DNA from: Nereocystis luetkeana
Lineage: Eukaryota; Sar; Phaeophyceae; Laminariales; Laminariaceae
Direction of reading: 5' to 3'
Assembly (NCBI GenBank): GCA_031213475.1
Contig: JARUPZ010000016.1
Coordinates: forward strand, 9,564,270 to 9,628,269
DNA length: 64,000 bases
Shown here: positions 23,601-33,000 of the stretch, piece after piece
Layout: every line of letters begins with the position of its first letter
Numbering within the stretch: the stretch's first letter is position 1
Notes under the pieces: model-generated
Told to the model about the DNA's origin: nothing
The model's input: only the letters and a program-made list of their open reading frames with translations
Databases searched by the model: none
Translations under genes and position numbers: made by a program

Positions 23601-25597
23601 ATCTTGCCGCTTCGAACTAAACATTTGGATGAGTTTTTCTCAAGCCGATATTTGCCCAACATCTGCCCCATAATTGTTCGTTTCGTGTTTTTCTCGAGTT
23701 TGGAACTTTAGGTTTGAAGAATCGTGCTCATAGCAAGCGATATTGAATTTTCTGGCGGATGTCTTTGAAGTTCAAAGTTCTATGGAAACGTTGTGTTTCT
23801 ATTGTCATCATTCTAAGGCCAACCAATGTGGGAATGGTTTGAGCCGTGATTTCTGTTTTTTTCAGCCATCTACGAAGCCCCAAAATTAGAACCGTCTAGC
23901 TTTGGGACAGGAAATCATCCAAAAATATATACCAGGTATCTCAGTTGCAAAATCAGCGAATCCTCTCAGAACGGAGCCCAGTTCCTAGCGGTCTCTCGTG
24001 CCTCTCGAAACCGAGAGTTACTTGAATTTTGTGCGCTGTCACTACAGCATTAGTACTACAGCCCATGTGCCGAGAATATCCGTCACCCACGCCAAAGCAT
24101 CACACCCTACGTCGAGCTGTACCTATTATACGGGCTATGGCGCTTGTCTATTAATAGGATATGGCTTATCCCTCACATGGAAGCGATAGCAGCAGCAGCA
24201 GCAGCAAAGAGCAGCAGCACCACCATCACCAGCAGCAATGGCGATCCGACGTCTCCGTCGAAAATCCACCACTACCTGGATGCCGAAACCACGCTCGCGA
24301 CGGCGCGGCGGCCGTCGGCTTTGCTTCCTTCGACGGAAATAAAACCAACCAATATTTACATAGAACCAGCTTCCAAAGTAAGAAGCCATAATAACATACC
24401 TGGTACCTGGTACCTGGTAGTACGATGGTCATTTTTTCCTCGTGCACATATTTTTGGTTCCTCGACACTAAAAAAAAAAAACAAGCGCCAGAAAATCACG
24501 GCTCAAAAATTGGCCAAAAAAAAAACGAAAAATAATCTTTCTTTCAACAAAAGACGCAAGTACTCGCAAGATACCCTGGGACTGGTACGAGTACCAGGTA
24601 CGCGTACACTTTTTTTTTCTCTCTTTTATTACCCTGGTATCTCTTTTTTTTTGTTTTGAGCGAAGGGGCCACGGGGGCGACAGGATGAGAGCCTCCGACC
24701 CCGACGAAATTATTCCCTGAGGGGCATGCCTCGCAAGATGCGCCATGCAATCACCGCCTCTCCGCGTGTGCTGCACTGCTGAGCTGGCCACGGTCTCTTA
24801 TGACAGTGGGCATGCAACGAGGTGGGCTTCAGTGTCGAGCGAGTGAGAGAAGTAAGCTACTGCTGTTCTTCCCTCCCATGAAGCATCGATGACTTTTGCG
24901 CGAAAGCCCAACCGCTGGTATCATCATCACACACAAACGGTTTGGGTTGTTTGCTTGCCGCGCGGCCTCGTACTGGATCTATTATTGATATTAATAGCAG
25001 AGTTTCTCGTTTCTTCAGGGATACGCAGCCGTTTGGTGACATTTTCGAAGCAGAGAGAGAGACACACGCGAACAGTGGACAGTTTCTGACAACACAGCGC
25101 CTGATCAGAACAGCCCACCACAAACCGCTCACATAAGGTGTGGTGTGCTCTCAGTATCCACCGTGGGCCGGGTGGTTCTCCGTCAGCGTGCGACTGCTGC
25201 TGTCGCGGGTCGTTTCTTTCAAATGCCTCGAACCAAAAGTATTCCAAGAACCAAGAGCAGCAGCAGCAGCAGCGCCCATCTCTGCGTATTTCCGCATCTT
25301 CAATTAACCGCCTCACAACTAATCAGCAAGCTACTACCGTCTTGTAGCGAAGGACGATATGCAGGCAGGCGGTCCCGAGGCATGCTGAACTCACTTGTCA
25401 TAGCATGCCTTGATCATGTTGAGAGGACTCCTGAGGAAGGCAGCGATGTTCCCGAGGACCGGCAACCCCATCCTGACCTGTGGAGGGGCGTCTTTCGGGC
25501 TTCGTCGCAAGGAAGACATCAAGGCCAGAAACACACACGCAATCAGCGCTCCTCCAGCAAGGAGTGCCGTCTTCGGCATCTCGCGTACCGCTTCCAT
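11589..25597 (-). CDS. CYP51: Sterol 14-alpha-demethylase, cytochrome P450 CYP51
   Basis: CYP51 oxidatively removes the 14-alpha-methyl group in sterol synthesis, anchored in the ER membrane. Ten exons, 5' to 3' on the minus strand: 25597-25395, 22357-22267, 21374-21171, 20227-20033, 18634-18533, 17408-17272, 16413-16269, 15420-15280, 13906-13793, 11726-11589. They total 1470 nt, or 489 aa, the normal family length, with all phases consistent and GT-AG borders throughout. Residues 1-35 hold a hydrophobic anchor ([16 protein letters not shown]). Then come [19 protein letters not shown], the I-helix [12 protein letters not shown] (about 293-304, the CYP51 signature), the K-helix ExxR (ETLR, 351-354), [12 protein letters not shown], and the haem loop [10 protein letters not shown] with ligand Cys435. 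Introns reach 3 kb and are packed with repeats. It is convergent with MUS81 and divergent from the AIM24-family gene. Paralogous assignment is unlikely given the I-helix motif. Confidence 0.96.
12000..12265. repeat. AT-rich tandem repeat, TATATTGGTATATA type
   Basis: In CYP51 intron 9 (13792-11727). Units with TATTGGTATATACGGGAGTGCAGTAT alternate with pure TA tracts and ATATATCAAT words. Non-coding. Confidence 0.8.
12615..13515. mobile_element. Non-autonomous hAT-type transposon built of GACCC repeats
   Basis: A 901-bp element in CYP51 intron 9. The left terminus CAGGGCTTTTCGCGGGTCA is matched by an exact inverted copy at 13497-13515. The 8-bp direct repeat ATAAATAC flanks it at 12607-12614 and 13516-13523. 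An 8-bp duplication and a CAGGG terminus are hallmarks of the hAT superfamily. Internally each half carries blocks of repeated GACCC, separated by short spacers such as GTGAGATTTGAAAA; the left block also begins with the reverse complement GGGTC. No transposase is encoded. Copy number elsewhere is unknown, but a degenerate relative sits at about 45156-45330. Confidence 0.88.
13541..13566. repeat. (CAGG)n microsatellite
   Basis: A run of GCAG/GCAGG units immediately 3' of the hAT element, 230 bp from CYP51 exon 9. Non-coding. Confidence 0.8.
14117..14253. repeat. 22-bp minisatellite in CYP51 intron 8
   Basis: About six units of GTTATAGTGCCGATTGAGTA plus GC, with one shortened unit. Related GTAGTGCCG words occur near 59270-59440, both times leading into an ACCACTATTACGGGGG end, so the minisatellite may be linked to that element family. 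Confidence 0.85.
14406..14516. mobile_element. MITE, CTATTACGGGGG family, copy 1
   Basis: A 111-bp element with terminal inverted repeats CTATTACGGGGGAACATAGT at the left and the inverse ACCATGGCCCCCCGTAAATA at the right, each followed inward by an ATAGGACC word. Other copies: 15966-16086, 23112-23220 (nested), 32173-32284, 47436-47554, 59829-59936. No coding capacity. Confidence 0.8.
15150..15235. repeat. Tandem ATATCGAAATCCCGATATTT repeat
   Basis: Four units of about 24 bp of a near-palindrome (TATCGAAATCCCGATATTTCG) in CYP51 intron 8, 45 bp from exon 8. Confidence 0.8.
15966..16086. mobile_element. MITE, CTATTACGGGGG family, copy 2
   Basis: About 121 bp in CYP51 intron 7. Left end CTATTACGAGGGACCATAGT, right end the diverged inverse. 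It contains TACCTGGTA directly after GGACC, where the copy at 59829 reads GGACCTAAGG. This is a filled/empty pair for the TACCWGGTA word. Confidence 0.78.
17547..17642. repeat. (CAA)n microsatellite
   Basis: About 32 near-perfect CAA units in CYP51 intron 5, 140 bp upstream (in gene sense) of exon 6. Confidence 0.97.
17990..18145. repeat. 21-22-bp minisatellite (ACCGGGTGATAAGATAA)
   Basis: About seven imperfect units with the core GGGTGATAAGATAA in CYP51 intron 5. Non-coding. Confidence 0.9.
22366..22830. repeat. Imperfect tandem array (ACACGAGGCA...CAGCAACAGGAG)
   Basis: Units of roughly 60-70 bp with the shared words CAACACGAGGCA, AGTAACGGCAGCAACAGGAG and GCATGCATCGTG, in CYP51 intron 1 directly upstream (gene sense) of exon 2. 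Confidence 0.75.
23038..23335 (-). mobile_element. SINE copy interrupted by a MITE
   Basis: The two halves (about 23038-23111 and 23221-23335) match the SINE at 26400-26743 on the same strand: AACTCAGATCCGGGG, then TTTATTTCGAGA, CTTCCTCGTCGGCTCGC and GTGCCTAGCCACGCT. A diverged CTATTACGGGGG-family MITE lies between them. It is more diverged than the other SINE copies and lacks the head. Confidence 0.65.
23503..23780. repeat. Dispersed repeat, copy A
   Basis: About 280 bp that match 58064-58340, from GGTCGGAGCCCCTAACGA through CGGAATCT-GCCGCTTCGAAC and TTTTTCTCAAGCC to TCTTTGAAGTTCAAA. In CYP51 intron 1. No clear terminal repeats or coding sequence; type unknown. Confidence 0.7.
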
Positions 25598-26399
25598 TGG
25601 CTCCGGTAGTTAACCCCGCCGCTGCTCGAAACCACTTGGGGTGTAAACAAACTGTTGTTCTTGTTGTGTTTGGTTTGAGGCAAACAAAGGAGTTCCATTC
25701 GACCAAAACAAAATGTATACGTAGGGGACAGGGAAATCGGAAGTGTTGTAAGAAGGTTGCGCCGCCACTGCGCCACCAGGCGCACAGCGCACAGCTCACT
25801 AACTTGCACCCCCAGCCGGCTGTGATTAGGCGCTAGACTGAGATATGTTAAATGCTTTAGGCGTGAGATGGGCTGTTGAGGCATTTTGCCAGCGAGCAAG
25901 GGTGGGCTGCAGCAGTGCAAGGCAGTTCATGCTCTTGTTGACGTGCTGTCTGGCGGCTGTCCATGGGCTCCAGATGGAGAAGGTCAAAGGGAGTGGCTGC
26001 CTCCAGGTTACGTTCAAGGTGTGGTCCCTTTTTATCCCATAGATAGAGCGTTTGACCGCTGGATGCAAAATAGTGGACGGACTTACTCTGCTACTGCTGT
26101 GTTGGACACGACTGCTGTACAGCTCTGCATTATCCACGGCAGTTATAAGCAAACAGATGAAACACTTGAAAAAAGTCCAACAGCCGAAGAAAAGATGCAA
26201 GAAACAGCAACACGCAGGACGAGCGACCGTGATCGCTGCTTGAAAACTGGCTCTCTCATGTCTCGCCTTGTTTGACCTGGGGCCGTTTGATCACCGCACA
26301 AACTTGCTGCTGTAGCTCGGCGTTCCACGGATAGTTATGACATATTCGTCGCAGAGATGCGCTGTCCCATCACTTGTAGATAAATTCAGCAGTCGATAG

Positions 26400-26743
26400 T
26401 TTTTTTTTTTTTTTTTTTTTTTCATCTCATTCATTATCTTCGCACATCTTCTTCTCTCTCTCCTTCCAACTCGTAACTCAGATCCGGGGCCACATAGCAG
26501 GCCCTTCTACCCCCTTCCCGCTACGGTACGTGCCTTCATTTTTATCGCGAGAAGATTTCAGCCTTTTCTTCCCTCGTCGACTCGCATCGAATTGTGCCTA
26601 CCCACGCTGCAAGGCGCTCTCAACAATTGAATCCTTTTTTATTTTTGCAAATAAAGTCAAAGTCCGACCCACTTGGGGCTCGAACCCGAGACTCAAACAA
26701 GTAGAATTCGAGGTTAACCACTTGAACCACCGGGGCGACCGGT
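26400..26743 (-). mobile_element. tRNA-derived SINE, full-length-looking copy
   Basis: Reading the minus strand, the head has a Pol III A-box-like TGGTTCAAGTGG (26729-26718) and a B-box GGTTCGAGCCC (26687-26677). A tRNA-unrelated body follows (CGCGATAAAAATGAAGGCAC), then an A-tail of about 23 (T-run 26400-26422). Body matches: 38485-38683 (5'-truncated), 23038-23335, 57060-57390 and about 31485-31665. The acceptor and T-stem do not pair well enough for a functional tRNA. Confidence 0.82.
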
Positions 26744-27122
26744 TAGTGCCATAGTTCAATTCGCCACACAAAGTTCGGTGCACTGCTCGTGCGTCCGAGT
26801 ACTCGTAGGGATCGATTCCAGAACCAGACCGAACATCAGCATTGTCGTTCTGCGTGTCTGTTGCCGACTGCTGCTGCTTGCTCTGTGCCACGTGCCACGC
26901 GCGAGATGTTTTACTCAATGGAAACGGTTACTGCAGACAGTAGTGTTTACTACCACCTGGGGTATAAATTGTCGTCCACCGCTGCCTGTTACTTGGATGG
27001 TTACGTAAAGCGCTGTTGTAGCGCCGTACACGTACTTGTTGATGGTATTTTTTTTAACGTCGTCCATCCGTGCGTCCGGTGCAGGTTTTCTCTGGATATC
27101 AGGTCCCGTATCCGTAGATTGT

Positions 27123-27573
27123 ACCGCCTCGTTACACATGCTGGTAAGTTAAAGGTCGCCCAAGGTCTACCACCCCGTTCCGTGTAGGCCCGACGTACCG
27201 ACCCACCTTGCCTGGTGAGTCTTCCACACCACAGCCACACGAGAGGGAACTTGCCAGGGGCACCGACCGCCCCATATTGTCGTCGTCGGATTGGCTTCTT
27301 TCATCAGAGTTGGTTCACAGCGCGCGACGTCGTCAGCTGTCAGCGCTGCTGGACGTTTTTTTTTCCGCTGGCAGCTGACAACGTCGCCCGCTACGAACCA
27401 ACACTGATGGAGGAGACCAAGCCGACGACGCCAAGTCGGGTGGTGCCCCCGACAAGCTCTCTCTTGTGTGGTTGTGGTGTGGAAGGCTCACAGAGGTGGG
27501 TCGGAACCTCGGGTCTGCACGGAACGGAGTGACAGACTTTGGGGGACCTTTAGCTGGTGTGTAACGAAGCGGT
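27123..27573. repeat. 450-bp fold-back (long inverted repeat)
   Basis: Two arms of about 215-235 nt are imperfect reverse complements around a short T-rich loop at 27353-27365. Matching pairs run from GTCAGCTGTCAGC/GCTGACAAC at the centre out to CCGCCTCGTTACAC/GTGTAACGAAGCGG at the ends. If transcribed it would form a very long hairpin. It could be a fold-back transposon or a small-RNA precursor. It shows no coding signal. Confidence 0.8.
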
Positions 27574-27945
27574 ATGATCCAGGGGACGGGGGGGGCTGGT
27601 ATTCCCAAAGATCGGCTTTTATTATTGTCCGTTTCTCCTTCCGTACTCTAACGTGTTTTCGGTTGTCCTTTAGAGCCAGATACTGCTGTATCATATCACA
27701 GACATGTCTCTTAAGACATGTCTACCCCGTGGGTAGAATGTGTAGGCAGCCAATTTTTTCACGTCACCTCTGAGACATGTCAACGCTGGTTATTTTTCGA
27801 TGTTGGCATGTCTTTGACCAGTGGCATCTACCGGCACGCTCCAACAAGCGTCGGCATGAACCTAAAAGAGGCGATACTTTTATTTTTCCTGCTTTTGTAA
27901 GGCTATCTAACTAATCTGTGTCTAGTATCTATTAATAGTATCTAG

Positions 27946-29238
27946 CGTATTATCTCACCGAACAAAAAACACCCCGAGAGACTCAACCGCCAAACTCTTG
28001 CCCTGTCGTTGCCTCAGGCCGGTGACAGCGCAAAGGTCGACCCTCGGTGCATTGTTTCCCGAGGCGCTGGTCTGGCGGTCCGGCCCCCGGACGCGCTGGG
28101 CCAAGGAGGTCTCCTCAAAGAGCTCAAAAAAAGGTTGCTCAAGGTTCAGGGAGAAGACCCTCGACGAGATCCGTTGCGAACGATAGCCAACACGATGGCC
28201 TCTAACGCCACAGACTGCCTTCTGGCCCCGCAATTCCCGGGCGACATCGCCCTAGTCTCCCTCAGCAGCGACGAGCCTCCAACCCCTCCTCCCGTGGTAA
28301 GACGCCCGCGAAACCATTCCGGCCGCCGTGGGGGGAGCGGCAGCAGCCGCGGTCGTCCCCTGCGAGGGTCCTCGGCGGCTAGAAGAGAGGGTAGGCCGTC
28401 ACCTTCAGCAGCGGACACTGAGACTCGAAAGATTAAGCTTGTGGTGACATCGCAGGCTCTGGTCGCGGTTGGCGCTGATGTTATGGTGACGCCTTTGGCG
28501 TCTGGCGTAGGGGCGCCAAAAGGTTCGGTGGCCCGCGAAGCTCGGGCTTCGCCGATGGGCTATCTGTCCGTCTGTGAAGGACGGGGAGCGATCGCTGTGG
28601 CGGCATTCGGGCGACTTCGAACCGTGCGGCTGAAGGCCGGGCAGAGGAGACTGGTGGACTCCTCTCGCGTCGTCGGCTGGACGAGCGGTGTAACCCGCCT
28701 CGCTGGCCAAGGGCGCGCGTCGGGAAACCCTGACGGAGGCGGGGGCGTTCCGCCGGTAACGAGCTTCGTCGGACCCGGGGTTGTGTACGTTCAAACCCAC
28801 TCTCTCTCGGGTCTGAGGCGGTTACTCTTGCCGCAAGCAGCAGCTTCTTTGCAACAGGGAGGGGGTTCTGGTTTCAGGCGATTTGGTCAGGCGGGAGGCA
28901 GGAGGGGGACCTCGCGGCGTGCAGAGGTCGGGCTTTCTCTCAAGAGAGGGCTGGCGAAACGGGCGAAGAACGGGGCGAGGAGGGCGGCTTTGGGCCTGGC
29001 GTTTTTTGGGGTGTATGTTGTGGTTTACTCTTTGGTGACGGCCTTGTTGCTGGAAGGTAGGGAGGGGCTTTCTAACGCACCTCGGCACGCGGTGCAGGTC
29101 GTGCGCTCGCTTGCGAAGGTGTTGCGACGCCTCGCGGTAGTGATGCTTAAGCTTGGTAGGGAAGAGTTGTGGGGGACGGAAAGAGGCGGGGCTCGGGGTG
29201 TGGCTTCACTACCAGCGGAAGTCCCGACGGAACGATAG
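27946..29238 (+). CDS. AIM24-family protein (5' end uncertain)
   Basis: The AIM24 family (PF01987) is a beta-sandwich family. The yeast member sits in the mitochondrial inner membrane and affects cristae organisation; roles elsewhere are poorly known. The frame is open from 27946, right after a TAG that could be an acceptor, to TAG at 29236. Family-like segments in order: LALSLPQAGDSAKVDPRCIV, GGLLKELKKRLL, LLAPQFPGDIALVSL, KLVVTSQALVAVGADVMV, GYLSVCEGRGAIAVAAFG, QRRLVDSSRVVGWTSGV and SFVGPGVVYVQT. These fit the three-sheet order of the family, including the final GxGxVYVQT-like motif. After it comes a basic region and a predicted membrane helix (LGLAFFGVYVVVYSLVTALL, from about 28990). The N-terminal targeting exon is not found. 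Convergent with NOP9. Confidence 0.68.
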   Translation, partial: RIISPNKKHPERLNRQTLALSLPQAGDSAKVDPRCIVSRGAGLAVRPPDALGQGGLLKELKKRLLKVQGEDPRRDPLRTIANTMASNATDCLLAPQFPGDIALVSLSSDEPPTPPPVVRRPRNHSGRRGGSGSSRGRPLRGSSAARREGRPSPSAADTETRKIKLVVTSQALVAVGADVMVTPLASGVGAPKGSVAREARASPMGYLSVCEGRGAIAVAAFGRLRTVRLKAGQRRLVDSSRVVGWTSGVTRLAGQGRASGNPDGGGGVPPVTSFVGPGVVYVQTHSLSGLRRLLLPQAAASLQQGGGSGFRRFGQAGGRRGTSRRAEVGLSLKRGLAKRAKNGARRAALGLAFFGVYVVVYSLVTALLLEGREGLSNAPRHAVQVVRSLAKVLRRLAVVMLKLGREELWGTERGGARGVASLPAEVPTER

Positions 29239-30034
29239 CATGAAACACGGTACGGTTGTGATTCATTTGTACGCGGAACTATTTTACGTATTAGACAGAG
29301 CGATTAGTATGGATGACAGCAATCACGATTACGTGATATTCCAGTGCAGTTTTTTAATGTCCCCATGGCAGCTGCAACTGCGCGATGTGGGGGTTTCTTA
29401 GGCTGTTGGTGTGTCTTTGCAGTGCGTCAGGGCACTAACTTGCAAGTCAACTGTCGTTATCGCTGTCTAACGGAGGGAAGGGTTATCAGCAGCACGTTTG
29501 TGGCGAACGTTCCATATAGTAGAGGTGCCTGCGGGACAAGAAATAATGACTGCAGCAGCGAGAAAAGCAAGAAAACCGTGTCAGAGACGGACAACCATTA
29601 TGTTGTGCTCGTTGCCAAGAAGTAAGGAAGAGCGTGACGTCTTCCTTTGCTTCTACATTTGCGTGTCTGCCTGAGGATGTACCCGGTGCAGTACTGGACT
29701 GAGTCGTGAGACTTTGGATAAGTTATTACGGACCATTTCATGGCGTGGTGCTTCGACATTCGACATTCCTGGGCATTACGAGTGGCCGAAAGGCCGCCAG
29801 TCTCGACACTTCAAGCGTTCGAAAAAATGAGCAACGTTATGAACGAGGACGGGTCCATTGCCCGCTTAAGTACTTCCAACATTGGCTTTTCCCCACCACT
29901 TCCAAGCCAGCAACGAAGTAGCACCATCAACCGGAGAACACTCAGAACGAAGGAAAGCCCCCGCTAGTACTGCTAGTTTTCCTGAGATCAACCTGGCACA
30001 TTGCGCTGCAAATAACACGATCAATGGAAAACAC
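29239..30034. other. Intergenic region between convergent AIM24-family gene and NOP9
   Basis: About 800 bp with no recognisable exon or repeat. It would contain both 3' UTRs. Confidence 0.6.
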
Positions 30035-33000
30035 TCAAAACAAACGGAAGCCGCCGCCACTGTTGGTTTTCTTGCGCTTTTTCTCCGAGCCCTTCTCGGA
30101 GCCAGCCACAGTTTTCGGCTCAGTCCCCGCGCCCCCATCCTCCGCTTCTTGCTTCGCTAAGACGCCCACGCTTCGCTCCGAGACCGAGTCTACAGTCACG
30201 GCTTTCGCTTCTGCCTCTCCCTTACGTCTCTTCTTTTTTTTCGTTGCGCTGTCGGTCGCGGCAATGTGAGTTGCCACCCTCGCGGGAGCTTCCTCCACTG
30301 CGGTCTCGCGCGGTGTCGCGTCCCCTCCCCTCTCGGTGCTACCCCCGTCCGGCGCAGAAGCTTTCTTCTTATTTTTCTTCTTGTCCTTCTTATTGCCCTT
30401 CTTGTCCCTCTTGCCGGCCGCCACCGCCGCTTGCCCCTCGGCTGACACCGATTTCTTGGTGGCGTCCACGACAAACGACAGGTCGGCTTCTCCTTTTCCC
30501 GCCGCGCCCTCCCCCCCAACCCCCTCCCCCTCCAACTGTTCCTCCTGTCGCCTTCTCTTTTTCTTCTTCGGAACCGGGTCTGCCCCTTCTCCTACTTCCC
30601 TAGCCTCCTTTGCCACTTTCCGCGAAGACTTTCCCCCCCGGCCAGAACCATTTTCCGCTGCATGCTCCCGTGTTTCCGACCCTCCCCCACCCGTTTTCGC
30701 GGGTGTTTCCACCGGAGTTTCCCCTTCGGTAGCGTTACGCCCAGCCTCCGGTGCAACGCCACTTCGATCAGCGGCGTTGGCGCCTTCCCCCCCCCCCCCC
30801 CTCCCCGCCTTTCGACGACTTTCCTCGCTTCCCCCTCCCTCTTTGTCGTCGGCGCTTGTCCTTGCCATTCCCCCCGCCCTCGGCGTCCCCTTCGTCCCCA
30901 TCGCCTTCCACCTTCTGGGTGCCAAACGGCGACGGCGCGAGGGTAACGCCTCCACGCTTATTGGCGGCAGACCCGCCCCCCCCCTCGTTAATTACCCCCT
31001 GCCCTTTGTCTCCCTTGCCAGACTTGGTTGCCGATTCCACTGCGAGGATTTCCGTTAGCATCTTGGAGCGGTTGTCCCGGTTCTTGAAGGCGCCCTCCCA
31101 CTCATGCGGCGAGCGAGAAAAACGTTCCACCATGCACTCCGTCAAGACGGATCGCCCGGAAGGGTAGCCGGACATGCGCGAGTTCGCCTGCTCGCCCGCG
31201 CCAGCCAGTTCTTCCGCCATGACCCTGAGACAAAAGTGAAGGGGTGGGGTGGGCTGGTTGGGTTTGTTCGACTTAAAGAGGCAAGGCGACAGCGGCGGTG
31301 GTGGCGATCGTCGCTGCACTTACGAGTGTATAGTATTATTGTCGTTATCTGAAAACAGAATTTACGCACTGCTATCAAATGACGGGTTGTATACATTGAC
31401 TGACCCCTGAAGGACCGGACTCCTGTTTAGGGATACATTACTTGAAATTAGTATTGTTATTAGTGTGTTTACAGTATAACTAAAAGTTCAAAGGCGAGAC
31501 CGCCAATTGGCACAACTTTACGAAGATCGACGAGCTGCGAGAATGTTGCACCCTGGCCGAGAAAAAAAGATGAAGGCAAACACCGCGGGGGAAAAGGGAA
31601 GACCCCTGTAGCCACGGCTACTGCTATAGTCCAGAATGCTGCTGAGGGCAAAACCTCCTGATTCCTGATACTAATAATATTGCGAGTTCAGCTAGAAAAC
31701 AAAAGCGACGAGAAAAAGACGAGAAAAACACGTTACACATACGTAGCGTGGAAGCTTGGAGTTTGACGCAGTACATCACCGCCTTCATCGTCGCGGGGAA
31801 GAGTGGACAAACACTGTGCGACGGCGGCCTCCATCTCACTACATGGTGCTCGTCGCATGTGACCTGAAGCGGTACCGTGCATCCAGTATGATAACATACG
31901 CACGTGCCCACGAGGACGTAGCGAGTGCCTCGCAAATTGGGAGACGCGCGTATGCAGAACTATTCTACTTGACGCTTACATTACTCCTCTGCGCCGACAT
32001 TCGGTGAAGGCCCAAGCTACGGTAGGGAGTACCCTCACGTTTACTACCGGGTTTAGGACACTACGAAGGAGGGGCTGCCCGGTACCTCACTCAAAAAACG
32101 GACTGGAAACATGGCGATGCATATCGCGACAGAAATAAAACAACAGCTAAAAAAAAGACTTCTTGCGAATAACTATTACGGGGGACCATAGTCAATAGGA
32201 CCAAAATATTGCTAGTAAAAATGGTTAAATATATAGGTTTTTATGTTTACCATAGGTTCCACCAACTATGGTCCCCCGTAATAGGGTAGTCACTCGCGCA
32301 AGCGGCCCTGGGCCGCTGAAATAAACCCCCCCAAACACGTTTCCCCTTCCCGTGGCCTTGGTCTGTATCATTTTCGGACCCGAAGAAGCAACGCTGCTAC
32401 ATGCCTGGTACCTGGTACGTACTGATACGAAAAAAAAAATTACCACAACTTTACCAACTCCCCTACGTCCATCCCCACCTCTTCTCCTTCATGTCCACCC
32501 CTCGGAAGCACTTCAGCAGGATGTGCCACGCCACGCGATCGCACGCCATCGCCACCAGATGCCCCCTGAACGCTCTCACGATAGATCTTCTCGCGTCTTC
32601 CGCGGGCCTGTTCTTTCCCCTGCCCCCCCCGCCCTTGCCCGCCGCCGCCGCCTCCAGGATCGGGTCGAGAAGGCACCGGCTGCCCATGTTGTCGCGGGCG
32701 ACAGCAGCAAGAACCGCTTCCGGTAACGCTGCTACGGCTTTGAGCACCGGAGCTGCCACCGGTGGCTCGAAAAGCAAGGCGTTTTGAACGATACGCGCCC
32801 CAGGAACGTTCAAGAACAAGCGGTCCAGTCCTCCTTCCCCAGGAAGGCGGGGACTCAACAGCGCCGGAACCCACTCTCGCGCCGCCCGGAAGGCGTCCAC
32901 GCTAGGGGACGTAACCCCCCCTTCCCCGCCTTTCGCGTCCGTCGTCACAGCTTTGTCGCCGTCAGTCGGTGGGGGGGTTGGGGATACACCCGTATGTCCG

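Larger units (their letters stand above)
25598..27945. other. Intergenic region between divergent CYP51 and AIM24-family genes
   Basis: The 2.3 kb holds a full SINE (26400-26743), a 450-bp fold-back structure (27123-27573) and a short repeated ACATGTC cluster (27703-27812). It should contain the CYP51 promoter, and the 5' exon(s) of the AIM24-family gene may also lie here, but I cannot point to either. Confidence 0.6.

Noticed and set aside
26671-26743. Possible tRNA gene on the minus strand
   Set aside because: A and B boxes are present but the acceptor and T stems pair poorly, and the body with A-tail is shared by other copies: a SINE head.
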